DNA of 64,000 nt from positions 310,001 through 374,000 of the forward strand of contig CANJRD010000001.1 of the NCBI GenBank assembly GCA_947476695.1, given 5' to 3'. Made by a program: the position numbers and the translations under genes. Below are positions 23,515 through 34,340 of this stretch, piece by piece; position 1 is the first letter of the stretch; each line of letters starts with the position of its first letter. This stretch comes from Rhodospirillaceae bacterium (GTDB lineage: Bacteria > Pseudomonadota > Alphaproteobacteria > Rhodospirillales > Rhodospirillaceae). The notes below the pieces were generated by a model, which was not told the DNA's origin, ran no database searches, and worked only from the letters and a program-made list of their open reading frames with translations.

Positions 23515-23753
23515 GAGCGCGGGCTAACGAAAAAAAATTGCCGACGACGACCCGAGGTGGGATCGCGTGATTTTCACAATTCATATCCTATATATGCGTC
23601 GCCGCTGCTACCGCATCCCGAATGTGAGTGACCCTCTGGGGCGTGACGGGCCTCAACTTCAGGGCGTTTTGCAACACTTTAGGTTGATAAAAAACAAGAT
23701 GTTCGAATACTTTTTTGTGACCTGACCTTCGGCCCACCACTTTTGGCAGCTCG

Positions 23754-24876
23754 ATGAAATCCCTCGGCAAGAAATCGCAAGGCGCGCGCCTTGAGCGGAT
23801 GAAAGCCTCGCCACTGTGGGCGGGCGATGGTTTCCGCAACCTGCATCCGATCATTCCGGGACTGCGCGATCCCGCGGCGGCGATGCCGACCATCAAGGAA
23901 TTCATGTGCGGCGGCGAACGACGTGCGCCGCCAAGGACCCTTGCCCTCGCGCGACCCCCGCGATGTCTGGCGCAAGCCTGCTGAAACAGGTTTGCGGGCG
24001 ACGTGGCTTGGACATTCGACCGTGCTGATCGAGATCGATGGCTTCCGCGTGCTGACCGACCCTGTCTGGGGGCCGCGCGCCTCGCCGTCGGGGCTGATCG
24101 GACCGAAGCGGTTCCAGCCGGTCCCCGTGTCGTTGCGCGAAATGCCGCCGGTCGACGTGATCGTCATCTCGCACGACCACTACGATCACTTGGACTATCC
24201 AACCATCCGCGCGCTGGCGAAGACGGATATCCCCATCGTCACGTCGCTCGGTGTCGGCGCTCACCTCGAATACTGGGGCGTGCGGCCCGAGCGGATCATC
24301 GAGCTCGATTGGTGGGAGAGCTATCGCCTGCCCGGCGCCGGTCTCTCCGTCACCGCCGCCCCGTCGCAGCATTTTTCCGGGCGCGGATTGAAAGACCGCA
24401 ACGCGACCTTGTGGTCGTCGATGGTGATCCGCTCCGTCCATCACACCGTGTTCTTCAGCGGCGACACCGGTTTGACGACCGAGTACGCCACCATTCTCGA
24501 ACGTCTCGGGCCGTTCGATCTGGTGATGCTCGAGGTCGGTGCGTTCCATCCCGCCTGGGGCGACATTCATCTCGGTCCAGACAACGCCCTTAAAGCGCTG
24601 GCGCTTCTAGGCAACGCCCCCTTCCTGCCGATACATTGGGGCACCTTCGCGCTGGCGATGCATCCGTGGGATCAGCCGGCCGAACACCTTCTGCAGGCTG
24701 CGCCGCGCATGAACGCTCCTTTGATGATGCCTCGTCTGGGCGATCCGGTTGAACCGTCGCGCGCCGAAGGCCTCGTTCCCTGGTGGCGCGCGGCCGATAC
24801 GAGCGCACAGGATCGTCCCGCCGATACATCTGGTGTGGTTGAATTGCCGCCCGCCGTGGCCTGGCCCGTCGACTAA
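23754..24876 (+). pseudogene. UlaG/NAPE-PLD-like metallo-hydrolase with a one-base frameshift
   Basis: From the ATG at 23754 the frame reads GARLERMKASPLWAGDGFRN, IKEFMCGGERRAPP, a normal N-terminus for this family. Removing one A of the AA at 23933-23934 joins it to the next frame as GPLPSRDPRDVWRKPAETGL, RATWLGHSTVLIEIDGFRVL. The second frame then gives metal motifs VISHDHYDHLDYP, TAAPSQHFSGRG, FFSGDTGL and FLPIHWGTFALA. The start available in that frame alone (23827) gives an unnatural Arg/Cys-rich leader. So the gene is either a recent pseudogene or carries a sequencing error. Family members are zinc-dependent phosphodiesterase/lactonase-type enzymes. Confidence 0.8.
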
Positions 24877-24896
24877 GCGCGGGCGGGGGCGGATCG

Positions 24897-25754
24897 ATGA
24901 GCGGGGACACGAGCGGCATCGCCGCCTATTACGACAACTTGTCGCGCTTCCTGGATGTCGCGCAGCGTTTCGGACGCGGCGGCGGCGCGCAGCACAGCTC
25001 CACGCATCGCTTCCTCGCGGGGGATGCCGAGGATGAAGAGCATCACGGGCCGGAGCGACTAGACCTCCTCGTCATGGAAGCGGCGATTGCGGCCGGCGTT
25101 GCACCCTCGCCGCGCGTATTGGACGCCGGTTGCGGGTTGGGCGGAACGATCTTCCGCTGGCAGGCGCGGTTCGGCGGCCGCTATGACGGCCTGACCCTGA
25201 GCCCCGAGCAACATCGCCGCGCCAGCGCCGAAGCCGCGCGGCGGGACATTTCCGAGGCTTGCCGTTTTCATCTGCGCAGCTATCAGGAGCCGATGGCCGC
25301 GGCGTCCTACGATGCCGCCATCGCCATCGAGTCCCTGGTTCACAGCCCGGATCCGACGCACACCATCGCCAATCTCGCGCAGGGGCTCGCGCCAGGCGGC
25401 GTGCTGCTCATCGTCGACGACATGCCCGAAGACACGGCGGACGCGGGCATGATCGCCGGATTCAAGAGGGGCTGGCGCTGCCCGGCGTTGGTCGGGGCAG
25501 AGGACTATCGCACCGCCCTGAAGGCTGCCGGCCTGACCATCCTGCGCGACGTCGACTGGACCATGCGGCTGCGACCGCGCGCGCTGCCGTGGCTCAAGGT
25601 CCTGGTCGCCGTGTTCGCGGCGGCGCGCCGCATCTCGCCGACACAGGCGATGCGCGACGTGCTCGACTCGCAGGTCGGCGGCTTCCAGCTCGAGGCGCTC
25701 TATCGCACCGGCGGCATGCGCTATCGCCTGCTGGTCGCGCGCAAGCCGGACTAG
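24897..25754 (+). CDS. SAM-dependent methyltransferase
   Basis: 285 aa, ATG at 24897. Starts GIAAYYDNLSRFLDVAQRFG, then motif I RVLDAGCGLGGTIFRWQARF (~85), GLTLSPEQHRRASAEAARRD, YDAAIAIESLVHSPDPTHTI (motif II/post-I), and LAPGGVLLIVDDMPED. The layout resembles sterol, tocopherol or mycolate-type small-molecule methyltransferases ('Methyltransf_11/25'). The C-terminal PRALPWLKVLVAVFAAARRI stretch may lie on a membrane. Follows the metallo-hydrolase by 20 bp and is convergent with the efflux operon (2 bp between stops). Substrate unknown. Confidence 0.8.
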   Translation: MSGDTSGIAAYYDNLSRFLDVAQRFGRGGGAQHSSTHRFLAGDAEDEEHHGPERLDLLVMEAAIAAGVAPSPRVLDAGCGLGGTIFRWQARFGGRYDGLTLSPEQHRRASAEAARRDISEACRFHLRSYQEPMAAASYDAAIAIESLVHSPDPTHTIANLAQGLAPGGVLLIVDDMPEDTADAGMIAGFKRGWRCPALVGAEDYRTALKAAGLTILRDVDWTMRLRPRALPWLKVLVAVFAAARRISPTQAMRDVLDSQVGGFQLEALYRTGGMRYRLLVARKPD

Positions 25755-25756
25755 GA

Positions 25757-28924
<3,168 letters not shown>

Positions 28925-30178
28925 CTAGTTATCGTGCGACGCGTTGGATTTCTCGACATCCGCACGCACGAAAAAGGCATTCTCACTGACGTAGGTCTCG
29001 CCGGGCTCAATGCCGCTTTTGACCTCCGTCCATTCCGGCGTCTGACGGCCGAGTTTCAACACCCGGACCTCATAGGTATCGCCTACGCGCGCATACACCA
29101 CGGTGAAATCCCGAAATCGCTGGAGCGCCGCCGTTTTCACCGCCAAGGGGACATCATTTGTCGCGACCGTGACGACACCCGTAATGCCCATGCCGGGATG
29201 CCAGCCGGTCTCGTCGTCCGGCACAGGTACATGCGCGATAAGCACCGGCGTGTTTTTGCCGTTCTGGGGCAACACAGCTTCGATTGCGCCCGTGAACTGC
29301 GCATCGCCGGACGCGCTTTTCACGACTACCTTCTGCCCGGGCTTCACTTTGGCGTTGTCCTGCGGAAACAACGAGAACTCCGCGTGAAGCTTCGTCGTAT
29401 CGACGATCACATAAAGTGGCTCGCTTCCCGCAACCCCGCCAACGGTGGCATTTCGTTCCGCCACCAGGCCATCGAAGGGCGCGGGTATGTTGTAGGTCTG
29501 CAAGCTGGACGAAGACTCGACCCGGGCGATGACTTCACCCTTCCTGACCCGGTCGCCGATATATTTCGACATCGCGACAATGCGACCAGGGTACCAGGCA
29601 CGGACATCCGCCCTGCCTTCAGGAAGCAGGTCGATACGCCCGCTCAGATCGACCGTCTGCTCGATCACGGCCGAACCGACCTGGGATACGGCGATGCCGG
29701 CGGACGCGGCGGCGTCCGGGGCAATGATCGTGCGCCCCTCGAAACTGGAATAACTCCATACAGCCCTCTGGCCACCGCGTTCGGCGTTCACCTTCACCTC
29801 GAAGGAATGCGGTTCATGCACCATCGACGTTGCGCGCAAGTAGTCTTCGCGCGGCGCGAAAGCAAAACGCTCCGTCTTGTTGCCGAGCCGCGTCACCGTC
29901 ATGGAAAGGTTGATCTGCTTCGGATCGGCGGGCTTGTTGTCGAGATATGGATACACATGAAATTCCGGCGGTATGCCGGCCTCGGCGATCGTGATCTCCA
30001 TCGCCATATTGCCCTCGCGCAGCATGCGACCGTTATGGGGACCACGCTCGAAATCGCCGGCGACGCCAGTTTCCGGGTGCTCGCTATTGGCTTTCTCTGA
30101 ATTGCAGCCCGCGAGCGTGAGGGCGAGCGCAAGCGCACAGCCGCGCAGGATCTCGCCGCGTTGAATGACTTTGCGCAT
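28925..30178 (-). CDS. czcB: CzcB-type periplasmic adaptor (membrane fusion protein)
   Basis: 417 aa. Lipoprotein signal LALALTLAGC. An N-terminal extra domain (GPHNGRMLREGNMAMEITIA, GIPPEFHVYPYLDNKPADPK) is typical of CzcB. Then the barrel-sandwich and beta-barrel parts: GRIDLLPEGRADVRAWYPGR, VARVESSSSLQTYNIPAPFD, GLVAERNATVGGVAGSEPLY, and GMGITGVVTVATNDVPLAV. It bridges CzcA to the outer-membrane channel. Its start overlaps the CzcC stop by one base (TGATG). His/Asp-rich C-terminal SNASHDN may touch metal. Confidence 0.92.
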   Translation of the reverse strand: MRKVIQRGEILRGCALALALTLAGCNSEKANSEHPETGVAGDFERGPHNGRMLREGNMAMEITIAEAGIPPEFHVYPYLDNKPADPKQINLSMTVTRLGNKTERFAFAPREDYLRATSMVHEPHSFEVKVNAERGGQRAVWSYSSFEGRTIIAPDAAASAGIAVSQVGSAVIEQTVDLSGRIDLLPEGRADVRAWYPGRIVAMSKYIGDRVRKGEVIARVESSSSLQTYNIPAPFDGLVAERNATVGGVAGSEPLYVIVDTTKLHAEFSLFPQDNAKVKPGQKVVVKSASGDAQFTGAIEAVLPQNGKNTPVLIAHVPVPDDETGWHPGMGITGVVTVATNDVPLAVKTAALQRFRDFTVVYARVGDTYEVRVLKLGRQTPEWTEVKSGIEPGETYVSENAFFVRADVEKSNASHDN

Positions 30179-31422
30179 CAGCGCACCTCTTTCGTGGGGT
30201 TATCTGATAAGTGGGAGCCGAGCAGACGGTGCAGGCGCGCCATGTCGAGGTGATAGAGCTTTTGCACCTCAATGCGCCTGGCCTGCGCATCGGTGAGAGC
30301 GCGTTCCGTCTCGGTGACATCGAGATAGCTGAGCGCCCCGCGGTCGAAGGTATCGCGCGCGAGCCGCAGCGCTTTGTCCGCGGCCGGGATCGTTTCTGCG
30401 GAAAGACGGCGAGACTCCGTTGCATAGGCGTCCAGACGCGCACGCAACTGAAGGAACTCGCGCTCCCATGCCATTTGCGCCGCGGCCTGATCTTGCTCAG
30501 CTGCCCGGCTCTCGGCCCGCGCCCGTGCGATGTTGCCTTGGTTCTTGTCGTGGAAGCCCAGCGGAACCGAGACGCCGGCCACCACGGCCAATTCGCCGTT
30601 GTTGGCAAAGTGCCGCAAGCCAACCTGCACCGTCGGGTCCTGAACCGCGCGGCTGGTTTCCAGCCTTGCACGCGCATCCGCCAATTGCCGTTGTGCGTCC
30701 AGCAACGCGAGATTCAACGGGCGATCGGGGCGAACCGTCATATCGGACTCGATCTCCAAAGCCCGTGGATCGAGCTCGAAGTCCGCCGCGCCACGCCAAT
30801 AGCTGGCCAAGGTCGCGCGGGCAATGTGTGCGTTCGCGACCGCCTGATCGCGCGCGATCTGGGCTTGTGTTGCGAAAGCTCCCACCCGTGCCCCGGCGAA
30901 GGCCGGATCGCGCGCGGCGGAGACACGCCGATTGGTCTCTTGCCGCAGACGCTCCGCAACGGCGACCCGTTCGGATGCAATCCCGACCTCCGCTTCCGCG
31001 GCGACGGCCTCAATCCAAACGGTTTCCACCGCATGATAGAAATCGAGCACGGTGATCCGCTCGCGCAAACGCGCTGCGTCGACCTCCGCGCCGGCGACGG
31101 ACATGCGCGCATCCCGCTTGCCGCCGCGCTCCCAAAGCTGGTTGTAGGCGACGGTCGTCTGGAGCTGACTCCACGACGACTGAGTAGCAGCGAGATTTTC
31201 GCCGTTCAGACTCAAAAACGGGTTCGGTCGGCGCGCCGCTTGATCCAAGCCGCCGCGCGCGGCCTCGATGCGCGCCGCCGCAGCCGCCTGCAACGGATTG
31301 CCCGCAGCCGCGCGATTGAGCGCATCTACAAGCGTGAGCGTTTCCGCGTAGGCCGGAGACGCCAGCGCGACGCCGGATGCGATACCGACGGCGCACGCAT
31401 ACGCGACCGACGGCGCACGCAT
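30178..31422 (-). CDS. czcC: CzcC-type outer-membrane efflux protein (TolC family)
   Basis: 414 aa from the ATG at 31422. Signal peptide ends ASPAYA-ET; then LTLVDALNRAAAGNPLQAAA, NPFLSLNGENL, YNQLWERGGKRDARMSVAGA and repeated long helices typical of a TolC trimer protomer. A 22-bp tandem duplication (31384-31427) spans this start. With a single copy of that repeat, the frame would instead open at the ATG at 31450, which has a better AGAGG ribosome site and a more basic signal peptide (MSLRTRARAYACAVG). So the present start may be secondary. Outer membrane; exit duct for the pump. Confidence 0.88.
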   Translation of the reverse strand: MRAPSVAYACAVGIASGVALASPAYAETLTLVDALNRAAAGNPLQAAAAARIEAARGGLDQAARRPNPFLSLNGENLAATQSSWSQLQTTVAYNQLWERGGKRDARMSVAGAEVDAARLRERITVLDFYHAVETVWIEAVAAEAEVGIASERVAVAERLRQETNRRVSAARDPAFAGARVGAFATQAQIARDQAVANAHIARATLASYWRGAADFELDPRALEIESDMTVRPDRPLNLALLDAQRQLADARARLETSRAVQDPTVQVGLRHFANNGELAVVAGVSVPLGFHDKNQGNIARARAESRAAEQDQAAAQMAWEREFLQLRARLDAYATESRRLSAETIPAADKALRLARDTFDRGALSYLDVTETERALTDAQARRIEVQKLYHLDMARLHRLLGSHLSDNPTKEVR

Positions 31423-31427
31423 ACGCG
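31384..31427. repeat. Exact 22-bp tandem duplication at the czcC start
   Basis: 31384-31405 and 31406-31427 are identical 22-mers starting ACCGACGGCGCACG. The unit is not a multiple of three, so it shifts the frame between the well-placed ATG at 31450 and the body of czcC; the current ATG at 31422 lies in the second copy. Confidence 0.9.
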
Positions 31428-31538
31428 CGCGCCCTTGTCCGCAAAGACATGATGATTCCTCTCGAATATATGCGAAGCCCGCGGCCTTTCGACCGCAGGC
31501 GATCAGATGTTTTCGAGAGAGGTTTTGGGAGGGCGGTC

Positions 31539-31922
31539 TTACCGCTGCTGGAACGCTGCGTAGATGGTCGTCAGCGTCGGGGGCAGAATCACCCAGGGCT
31601 TGGCGACGTGAACGACTTCGGACGGCGCCATGCCCACCCAGGGCGAGGACATGCCGTCACCGATATGATGATGACCGGTCGCCGGCGTTAGGTCGCGGTG
31701 GTGATCCGACGGATGCGCCAGATGATCGTGCACGTGACTGTTGCTGGGGCCGAAATGCTCGACCGTTGGGCCTGCGAGATCGTTCGCGGCATGTTCAATG
31801 CCCATCAGGTGCTTAATCTGATCCGCGACCACGAGCGCTGCTTGGAGCGTCAAGGCAAACGTCATCGCCACGCATAGCATGGCGATCGCACGTTGCAGCC
31901 TTGACAGCTTACGTCCAACCAC
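31539..31922 (-). CDS. Histidine-rich small exported protein upstream of czcCBA
   Basis: About 127 aa from a GTG at 31922 with AGGAG seven bases upstream (a TTG at 31943 is possible). One N-terminal hydrophobic segment (AIAMLCVAMTFALTLQAALV). A central cluster HVHDHLAHPSDHHRDLTPATGHHH is rich in His, suitable for binding divalent metal. Ends VILPPTLTTIYAAFQQR. It precedes czcC by 116 bp on the same strand, and small His-rich proteins are often the first gene of such efflux operons, acting as periplasmic metal buffers. No regulator is seen beside it. Confidence 0.7.
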   Translation of the reverse strand: MVGRKLSRLQRAIAMLCVAMTFALTLQAALVVADQIKHLMGIEHAANDLAGPTVEHFGPSNSHVHDHLAHPSDHHRDLTPATGHHHIGDGMSSPWVGMAPSEVVHVAKPWVILPPTLTTIYAAFQQR

Positions 31923-32061
31923 GACGGAACTCCTGACGGACAAACTTATGCGATGCCGTTCATCCTCGCAATGGTGGCGAAAACGTCAGAGATCTCTCGT
32001 TCGCGCGCCGTTGTATTTGTAATGTCAGCCGGCCCAATCGATTGATTTCCTTAGCGTGACC

Positions 32062-33081
32062 ATGATCAACGACATCGACAACATCGAACCCTTCCTCGAA
32101 GACGGAAGCTGCAAGCTGGTGATCGCGGACATCGCGGGCGCGAAGAAGGCGCTTGGGCTTACGATGGGTCGCGGGCATATCGTGGTCCGTGAGCAGTGGT
32201 CCCTGCCGGTGGTGAACGGCTATACGTCGAGCCTGTTGTTCGTGGATTCGCTGGCCGGAAAATGCGGCCGGGTCCTGGGCGCCCCAGTGGCGGAAAGCGG
32301 CGAGCTGCGCTCCGCCCTCTTCATTCCCGGCGCCCGCAACTACTATCACTTCCTGGTGGCCAATTTTCCGTCGCTGCTGATGCTCGCCGGCCGGGGCGAG
32401 GAAAAGCTCACGGTGCTGACGCAGCACGGGTTTCCGCAAAGCCTGGATACGTTCATTCGCGAGACCGTCATCCCTTGCCTTACGGGGGGACGGCCCGTGG
32501 AGATCGCGCAGGTTCCGCATGGCGATTATGCCGTGCGGGACGTGGTGTTCCGGATGGTGCCGCCGCCGTCGCTCGCGGCCTTGATGGCGCACCGCGTGCG
32601 CAAGATGGTCTGGGCCAAAGCCGGCCTCAAGGATGCGCAGGCCGAGCTTGGCGGACTGAAACTCTTCGTTCTGCGCCAAAGTGGCGCCAGCGAACGCATG
32701 TTGTTGAACCAAGACGAGGTGCGCGCGTGGTTCGAGGCCCGCGGCTATACGGCCGTCGATCCGGGGGCCTTGCCGATTGAGGAGCAGATCTTGCTGTTCT
32801 CACGTGCCACCCACATCGCCGGCGTCGAGGGCGCCGGCCTGGCGAACTTGCTGTTCACCGCCGGCCGGCCTGACGTCACGTTGCTCGCAAGTCCCGCCGT
32901 GATGCACGAGACGTTCTTCCCTGGCCTGGCCAAAGCCGTGGGCCTGCGCTTGGACATGATCGCGGGCATTGCCGAAGCGGGCCCACCAACACGGGCCGCG
33001 CACTTCACTTTGCCGCTGTCTCGACTGGACGCCCACGCAGGCGGCGACATCACAGCGGACTGGCTCCGACGGTACAGTTAG
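32062..33081 (+). CDS. GT61-type (DUF563) glycosyltransferase, second copy
   Basis: 339 aa, ATG at 32062 (GTG at 32056 possible). Same order of landmarks as the gene at 1324-2319: ARNYYHFLVANFPSLLMLAG, GDYAVRDVVFRMVPP, KLFVLRQSGASERMLLNQDE, WFEARGYTAVDPGALPIEEQ, ILLFSRATHIAGVEGAGLANLLF. The two genes are ~30 kb apart and on opposite strands, so this looks like an old duplication or two imports of one family. No signal peptide. Sugar and acceptor unknown. It lies between the efflux operon and a stress-type host-attachment protein, without obvious glycan genes beside it. Confidence 0.8.
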   Translation: MINDIDNIEPFLEDGSCKLVIADIAGAKKALGLTMGRGHIVVREQWSLPVVNGYTSSLLFVDSLAGKCGRVLGAPVAESGELRSALFIPGARNYYHFLVANFPSLLMLAGRGEEKLTVLTQHGFPQSLDTFIRETVIPCLTGGRPVEIAQVPHGDYAVRDVVFRMVPPPSLAALMAHRVRKMVWAKAGLKDAQAELGGLKLFVLRQSGASERMLLNQDEVRAWFEARGYTAVDPGALPIEEQILLFSRATHIAGVEGAGLANLLFTAGRPDVTLLASPAVMHETFFPGLAKAVGLRLDMIAGIAEAGPPTRAAHFTLPLSRLDAHAGGDITADWLRRYS

Positions 33082-33217
33082 CGGCGTTACACGCGAAAGA
33101 ACGACAAGCCTTTATCACGCTTAGGGCGAGCGAACGGCTTCCGAACAAACGGACCTCCAGGCGGTTTAGTGAAAGCATCAATTGCTTCACCGCGCGCCGG
33201 ACGGAGGTCGGATAGCC

Positions 33218-33721
33218 ATGACATTCAAGACAAAGGTCGTATGGTTGGCTGCGGTGGACGGCGCCCATGCGCGCTTCTTCACCATTGAAAATGCGGGGGC
33301 GGCGCTGCGCCTCACCTCGCGCGGCGGGCTGCAAGGAACGCGCGCCCATACTGGGGATCTCGTCAGCGATCATGCTGGCCGCGTGCGCGAGAGCATGGGC
33401 ACGACACGCCATGCCATGGAACCGCGTACCGATGCCAAGGTGCATGCGGAAGAGGTCTTTGCTGTGACAACCGCGCGCGAGCTCGAAGCACTCGGTCGAA
33501 GCGGTGCATTCGATACGCTTATCCTGGCCGCGGCACCCCGGCAGCTTGGGCATCTTCGCAAAATGCTCGATCCGGAATTCCGCGAGCACTACGTGATGCT
33601 TGAGATCGCCGGCGATTGGACCAACCTGCCGCCGCCGGAACTTGCGAGCAACCTCCGGCTCCATTTCGCGGAGGAACTGCGTTCAATTCCGCTTCCACAA
33701 AGCTCCGGCCCGCTCAGTTAG
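33218..33721 (+). CDS. Host-attachment-family (baeRF) protein
   Basis: 167 aa, ATG at 33218 with GGAGG upstream. Sequence FKTKVVWLAAVDGAHARFFT, HTGDLVSDHAGRVRESMG, AEEVFAVTTARELEALGRSG and FDTLILAAAPRQLGHLRKML match the 'host attachment protein' family, a version of the archaeal/bacterial release-factor-1-like (baeRF) fold. Originally named for a phage-attachment effect; actual role may be in translation or RNA handling. Soluble. Overlaps the convergent ogt gene by 8 bp. Confidence 0.75.
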   Translation: MTFKTKVVWLAAVDGAHARFFTIENAGAALRLTSRGGLQGTRAHTGDLVSDHAGRVRESMGTTRHAMEPRTDAKVHAEEVFAVTTARELEALGRSGAFDTLILAAAPRQLGHLRKMLDPEFREHYVMLEIAGDWTNLPPPELASNLRLHFAEELRSIPLPQSSGPLS

Positions 33722-34199
33722 CACCGGACTCTAACCGCAAAAGTAACGCCTTTGCTTCCAGGCCTCCGGCGAAACCGGTCAGCTGGCCGTTCTTGCCGAT
33801 GACGCGGTGACAGGGCGCCATGATGGAGATGGGGTTACGCCCGTTCGCCGCGCCGACGGCGCGCACAGCCTTGGGCTTGCCGATTTTCCTGGCGATCTCG
33901 GCATAGCTTCGGGTTTCGCCGAAGGGAATGGTGAGCAGCGCGTTCCAGACCTTCTTCTGAAAAGGCGTGCCGTCGAAATCGAGATCGAGCGCGAATGTCT
34001 GGCGCTTGCCGGCAAAGTAATCCTTCAGCTGTCGCACCGCATCGCGCAGGAGCGGATGGCGATCATTGCGCCGCGTCGCCTTCACGCGCACGCGGGCCGG
34101 GTCGTCCTTCTCCCACATGATGGCGGCGAGACCTTTGTCGGTGGCGATCAAGGTCAACTCGCCGACCGGCGACTGCATCGTGGTGTACACGCCGCTCAT
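33714..34199 (-). CDS. ogt: Methylated-DNA-protein-cysteine methyltransferase
   Basis: 161 aa from the ATG at 34199 (AAGGAG upstream; longer starts cross the regulatory inverted repeat). N-terminus TMQSPVGELTLIATDKGLAA, then TPFQKKVWNALLTIPFGETR, SYAEIARKIGKPKAVRAVGA, and the active site NPISIMAPCHRVIGKNG with the acceptor Cys in PCHRV. Transfers the alkyl group from O6-methylguanine to itself irreversibly. Divergent from an AdaA/AlkA-like gene across a 16-bp inverted repeat, so both are probably induced together by alkylation damage. Confidence 0.93.
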   Translation of the reverse strand: MSGVYTTMQSPVGELTLIATDKGLAAIMWEKDDPARVRVKATRRNDRHPLLRDAVRQLKDYFAGKRQTFALDLDFDGTPFQKKVWNALLTIPFGETRSYAEIARKIGKPKAVRAVGAANGRNPISIMAPCHRVIGKNGQLTGFAGGLEAKALLLRLESGAN

Positions 34200-34253
34200 G
34201 GGCACGCTCCTTATCCTCTCCCGCCACTGTAGCGCGGGCCGGCCCCGATACTC

Positions 34254-34304
34254 GCCATTTTCGGACATGCTCATGCCGCCCCGGCGCCCATGTCCGAAAA
34301 TGGC
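34254..34304. promoter_or_regulatory. Long inverted repeat between the two alkylation-repair genes
   Basis: 16-bp perfect arms GCCATTTTCGGACATG (34254-34269) and CATGTCCGAAAATGGC (34289-34304), 19-bp spacer. It sits between the divergent ogt and ada/alkA-like starts. It could be a pair of operator half-sites for the Ada-type regulator encoded next door, or a hairpin in the mRNA. Confidence 0.6.
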
Positions 34305-34340
34305 TAGTTATGGGACGCCCCCACCCTTATCGTGCGGCGC

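Noticed and set aside
31384-31427. Tandem 22-mers considered as a CRISPR or regulatory iteron.
   Set aside because: Only two back-to-back copies with no spacer and no cas genes; better explained as a slippage duplication.
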